DNA of 48,615 nt from Bacteroidota bacterium (GTDB lineage Bacteria; Bacteroidota; Bacteroidia; Cytophagales; Cyclobacteriaceae), in the NCBI GenBank assembly GCA_027592755.1, contig JAQCLE010000021.1:1-48615 (forward strand), in the 5' to 3' direction. A program made the position numbers and the translations under genes. Below the pieces are notes generated by a model. The model had not been told where the DNA came from and did not search any database. It worked only from the letters and a program-made list of their open reading frames with translations. The stretch's first letter is position 1. The number at the start of each line of letters is the position of its first letter. Shown here piece by piece: positions 45,274 through 48,615 of this stretch.

Positions 45274-47922
45274 TTAGAAATAAAAGTTGACGAAAAGCGA
45301 TGGAGTGAAACCTAACAGCTCGAGTCTGTTTTCTCCTACTCTTAAGACTTCATTTGTAGTATCAAAATCGAGATCATACCTGATGTCTTTGATGTTTTTG
45401 TGGTTATAAAGGTTGAATAGGCTTATCCCAATCTTTCCATCAGTATATTTTCCAAAGTTCATAGTGTATGCAACACTCAAATCCAACCGATGATAAGCTG
45501 GAATTCTTAGGTTGTTGTTGTAAGCCCCTCCCAAAAATATTTGATCAATAATTTGTTCATCAGACACCAGTTCCCCGGCCTGAAACGGAAATCCTGAATA
45601 AGGTCTTCCTGATCCAAAAATAAAGACTCCTGAAATCTCCCAATTCCCTGTTTTGAACATGCTGACATATTTCATTTCATGTCGTTGATCCTGGTTAGCA
45701 CTAAATGGTTCGCCATTATTCAAATGCATAAACTGATGTCTAACTGAACTGAGGGAATACGACAACCAGTTTGTAAGCTTGCCTATTTCATGATGCAACA
45801 TGACGTCCATGCCAATTATTTCACCACTTCCACTGTACAATACACCCCTCTCACCTCCATCAGTAACCGCATTATGTGCTGAATCAAGGCCATATGTTGT
45901 CAATCCTTTAAGTGTCTTATAATAACCTTCCACATCTATTGATACCGGACCAAAATCATAAGTAAATCCACCAGCGTAGTGATTCGAACTTATAACCGAT
46001 ACATTTAAACCATCACCGATAAGCCAATAGTTGTCTTTGGTAAGAAATGGATTGTTCGTAGAAATTTCATTTACGAATTGATAATACTTTCCAACTGAAG
46101 CCTTAAAATTCAAAGCAGGATAGGGCGTGTAATTGAATGAGAACCGTGGCTCAAGATATGTGTAATCCGTTCCTGAAAAATAGGTCGCTCTGATTCCAAC
46201 AGTTGCGGATAAATTTGACAAAGGACTATATGAATGCTCTGCATAAAGTCCAGTTTGAGTACCTGTTCCCAATATATTGAAGTCCAGATCATCTCTTGAA
46301 AAAACATTGTGATAGTCTACCTTGTTATAAATATTGAATAAGCCAAATTCAAAAATATTTTTATCGCTGATTCGATATATATTATCGATTCTAACGTTCA
46401 CCTCACTTATCTCATTCTTGTCCCGAAGACCAAGTACTTTCAGATTGTTAGGCTCATTCACATAACCATAATCCAACAAATAATGCAGTCTATGAGATCG
46501 GAAAGATGAAGAGCCTGCAACATTCAAATTCGTAGAAAAATCCGGATTCCATTCATGATGATAATTCATACTTAATCCTGTATTACCCCATTGTGTTTTT
46601 TCAAGATATTCTTTGCGGAAATAAAAGTTGTTTTGGGCGTTGTATGACTTATTCTCAGACACAATTAGCCCATCATGGCTGTTGTAGAAACTTAATCTCA
46701 ATTGATCGTTATTCTTAAATTGTACTGTTGCTTTTGCATTAAGGTCATAATATTTAAAATCAGGTTTAATATCATTAATAAACTGACTACCGCCTGCCTG
46801 AGAAAAGGTGTTAGGCTGCTGTGTTTTTATGTTGTCTATGATTGAATTAAAAACATTGCTTCTGATGAAATCAGTATAGGATCTTCGTCCTGCAATCAGG
46901 ATGGAAATCTTGTCATTTAAAGATGTCTCCATCATCATATTGGCACTCATCATGTCAAATCCGACATTTCCCCTAGGTCTTTTGGTTGAACTTCCATCCC
47001 TGCTTCTTATATCAATGACACTGCTAACTCTGCTGCCAAGTTTGGCACCAAAACCACTTTTATAAAGACTAACATTTTGTATTACGTTTGAATTGAAGGC
47101 ACTTAATGATCCAAAAAAATGATCAAGACTATAAACGGTAAAACCGTCAAACATTATTAGGTTTTGGTCAGGACCACCACCCCTGATTGATAACCCCGAT
47201 GAACTCTCAGTAGTACCAACCACACCGGGTAAAAGCTGAATCGATCTGATAATATCAGGCTGATCAAGACCTGATGAAAGTTGCACTGAATGAGGATTGA
47301 TGTTTATTCTTCCGGCTTCATATTCCATATCGAATATCTCCGCCTCATCGGTTACTGTTATTTCATCCATAAGGGATGTATTCAATGATAATTTTATCTC
47401 TATCAAGCCATCTTCGAATTGTATGGGACGAATGATCTGGGAGTGATATCCCAAAAATTTTATCTCAATTCTACTGGTATCATAAGGTACGTTGGCAAGG
47501 GCAAAAAAGCCTTTCAAATTGGTAGTAGTATATTGTTTATTTGAAATGATATAAACGGTGGCGTTGGGTAACCCCTCACCTGTCTGGGTATCTTTTACAA
47601 AGCCGGAAAGTTGAATATGGCTTTTAAAATTCTTAAAGTATTCTTCTGAATGTGTTGGCGCTATAATTATTACACGGTCGCCGACTTCATATGATAAATT
47701 ATTAATTCCAAGGACTCCACTTAGCATCTCGTCAAGAGAAATATTGAAATTCGGAATATCTACATAGGCTTGACTAATTAATTCAAAATCATAGGCAAAC
47801 CTAATATTATGAATTTCCTCAAGGCGGTCGAGTACACCCAAGAGTTTTACCTTTTCCTGAGCCAGTAAAACCTGGGAAACGCTCAAAAAGCAAAAAAACA
47901 ATATGGCAACCGTCTTTCTCAA
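45274..47922 (-). CDS. TonB-dependent receptor with STN-like and CarboxypepD_reg-like domains
   Basis: 882 residues. The start is TTG 47922, as no in-frame ATG exists before the signal peptide (LFFCFLSVSQVLLAQ). An N-terminal STN-like region (LDRLEEIHNIRFAYDFELIS) is followed by a carboxypeptidase-regulatory-like domain (GFVKDTQTGEGLPNATVYII), plug (IQLLPGVVGTTESSSGLSIRGG) and a barrel ending in PSLFVNFYF. It begins 1 nt after the fecR stop, so the two are coupled. The plug contains the RGGGPDQNLIMFDGF motif of FecR-linked receptors. The substrate is unknown. Confidence 0.92.
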   Translation of the reverse strand: MRKTVAILFFCFLSVSQVLLAQEKVKLLGVLDRLEEIHNIRFAYDFELISQAYVDIPNFNISLDEMLSGVLGINNLSYEVGDRVIIIAPTHSEEYFKNFKSHIQLSGFVKDTQTGEGLPNATVYIISNKQYTTTNLKGFFALANVPYDTSRIEIKFLGYHSQIIRPIQFEDGLIEIKLSLNTSLMDEITVTDEAEIFDMEYEAGRININPHSVQLSSGLDQPDIIRSIQLLPGVVGTTESSSGLSIRGGGPDQNLIMFDGFTVYSLDHFFGSLSAFNSNVIQNVSLYKSGFGAKLGSRVSSVIDIRSRDGSSTKRPRGNVGFDMMSANMMMETSLNDKISILIAGRRSYTDFIRSNVFNSIIDNIKTQQPNTFSQAGGSQFINDIKPDFKYYDLNAKATVQFKNNDQLRLSFYNSHDGLIVSENKSYNAQNNFYFRKEYLEKTQWGNTGLSMNYHHEWNPDFSTNLNVAGSSSFRSHRLHYLLDYGYVNEPNNLKVLGLRDKNEISEVNVRIDNIYRISDKNIFEFGLFNIYNKVDYHNVFSRDDLDFNILGTGTQTGLYAEHSYSPLSNLSATVGIRATYFSGTDYTYLEPRFSFNYTPYPALNFKASVGKYYQFVNEISTNNPFLTKDNYWLIGDGLNVSVISSNHYAGGFTYDFGPVSIDVEGYYKTLKGLTTYGLDSAHNAVTDGGERGVLYSGSGEIIGMDVMLHHEIGKLTNWLSYSLSSVRHQFMHLNNGEPFSANQDQRHEMKYVSMFKTGNWEISGVFIFGSGRPYSGFPFQAGELVSDEQIIDQIFLGGAYNNNLRIPAYHRLDLSVAYTMNFGKYTDGKIGISLFNLYNHKNIKDIRYDLDFDTTNEVLRVGENRLELLGFTPSLFVNFYF

Positions 47923-47923
47923 A

Positions 47924-48615
47924 TTATTTTAAAGTCACAACATCCCCATTGATTTTATAGTCATAACCCATTGGTTTAAATACAAGATCCAGGGCTTCTG
48001 TTAAATTATCTTTATAAAAATATCCACGGTAAATCCTGTGATCATCACGTAAACCCACAACATCTATTCCAAACTGACGCTGGAGTTCGTCAACAACCTT
48101 ATTTAACGGTTCACTGCTAAAATGAAACTCTCCAGAAATCCATCTTTCAATGCTCATGTCATCCAGTACTGCCTTTATTAGGTGTGTAGACTCCATTATG
48201 GCCTTTTCACCTGCTACTAAATCAATCTGCTCATCTTTTTTGGTAATGCTGACACTACCAGAGTAACAATAAACAGCAAAATGGTTGTATCGATGATCAA
48301 CATCAAAAGAAGTTCCGAGAACGGAGGTCTTGTATTCACCTGTAGTTACACTAAATGTCGACCCTTTTACTACTTCAAAATGAGCCTTCCCGTCAAGGTA
48401 AACTACCCGCCCTTCATCCCAATTGGATTCTAAAAACTTTAGCGTTGATTCTGCATTCAATACTACCTCTGATCCATCCGGAAGCGTTATGTTTCGTATC
48501 TCTCCAATTGGACTCGTATAAGAAAGTTGCGCCGGAGCTTTAAAAATAAATTGAAATAGGCACTTAATAAATAAATATTTTGAACAAATAAACCGTGTAA
48601 AATGCTTTATTAACT
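47924..48615 (-). CDS. FecR-family anti-sigma factor, 5' end lost
   Basis: The frame runs off the right end of the window. The recognisable part begins KAPAQLSYTSPIGEIRNITL and continues through the FecR domain (GRVVYLDGKAHFEVVKGSTF, SVLGTSFDVDHRYN) to DUF4974 (LNKVVDELQRQFGIDVVGL) and ends VVTLK. The cytoplasmic sigma-binding part and membrane helix are missing; codons upstream of KAP lie in the terminal repeat and read as unrelated residues. If the repeat is a mobile element end, this gene is disrupted and its receptor may no longer be signal-controlled. Confidence 0.75.
   Translation of the reverse strand, partial: LIKHFTRFICSKYLFIKCLFQFIFKAPAQLSYTSPIGEIRNITLPDGSEVVLNAESTLKFLESNWDEGRVVYLDGKAHFEVVKGSTFSVTTGEYKTSVLGTSFDVDHRYNHFAVYCYSGSVSITKKDEQIDLVAGEKAIMESTHLIKAVLDDMSIERWISGEFHFSSEPLNKVVDELQRQFGIDVVGLRDDHRIYRGYFYKDNLTEALDLVFKPMGYDYKINGDVVTLK
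48549..48573. repeat. Terminal inverted repeat, right copy
   Basis: The reverse complement of 46-70 with one mismatch. FecR homology ends at its left edge (about 48548). Bases 48574-48615 would be element interior if this is the other end of an insertion sequence; they do not match bases 1-45 in inverted order, as expected for the two different ends of one element. Confidence 0.6.

Overview
The window looks like a chromosomal contig of a Bacteroidota bacterium, most likely of the order Cytophagales. The evidence is a protein ending in a type IX secretion (T9SS) sorting domain, FecR anti-sigma / TonB-dependent receptor pairs, DUF4249, DUF4920 and DUF4382 lipoproteins, promoters of the TAnnTTTG type, few Shine-Dalgarno sequences, and a moderate, AT-leaning base composition. 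The content is mostly housekeeping and envelope genes. I see no rRNA, tRNA, CRISPR array, prophage or complete transposase.

Layout. 0-4.2 kb: a truncated aldo/keto reductase and a large T9SS cargo protein, both carrying in-frame stops. 4.2-10.8 kb: a secreted protein of unknown function, then a PIG-L deacetylase, a 49-residue membrane protein and a sodium:solute symporter, then a membrane protein. 11.3-14 kb: a possible small ORF, a broken DUF4382 lipoprotein, an FKBP isomerase and a glycosyltransferase. 14-17.5 kb: HAD hydrolase, site-2 protease, flippase-like protein and DUF4920 lipoprotein. 17.7-20 kb: a cobalamin riboswitch and a BtuB-like receptor. 20-21.9 kb: a lipoprotein and a heavily frameshifted mechanosensitive-channel-like gene. 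22-30 kb, mostly minus strand: xylA-xylB, trhO, terC-hslV, a fatty acid desaturase and lpxD. 29.9-35 kb: fecR, TonB receptor, DUF4249 and DinB. 35-38.9 kb: metY, a PepSY pair (the first member frameshifted) and a sugar-dehydrogenase-like lipoprotein. 38.9-41.8 kb: ABC-F ATPase, a 67-residue protein and a frameshifted YdcF-like gene. 41.8-48.6 kb: a secreted unknown, a MacB-like permease, a protein of the family often labelled 'asparagine synthetase B', and a second TonB receptor with a truncated fecR.

How genes work together. Clear co-transcribed sets are the PIG-L / small protein / symporter cassette, HAD / M50 protease / flippase, xylB-xylA (xylose to xylulose-5-phosphate), hslV-terC, fecR / receptor / DUF4249, the PepSY pair, and ABC-F / small protein / YdcF. 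The riboswitch ties the BtuB-like receptor to cobalamin.

Most notable signals. (1) A 25-nt inverted repeat with one mismatch sits at both ends of the window, and the gene at each end is cut exactly there; this fits the terminal repeats of an insertion sequence bounding the contig. (2) The cobalamin riboswitch is followed by an 11-bp helix that contains the start codon of the receptor gene. (3) The fecR-to-receptor junction at 30.87-30.95 kb can fold into three nested stems (24 bp) with a TTG start in a bulge. (4) A small overlapping membrane-protein gene links a PIG-L deacetylase to a symporter. (5) Six genes are broken by stops or indels, so either gene decay or sequence error is at work. 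None of this proves a new biological system; items 2 to 4 are the best leads.
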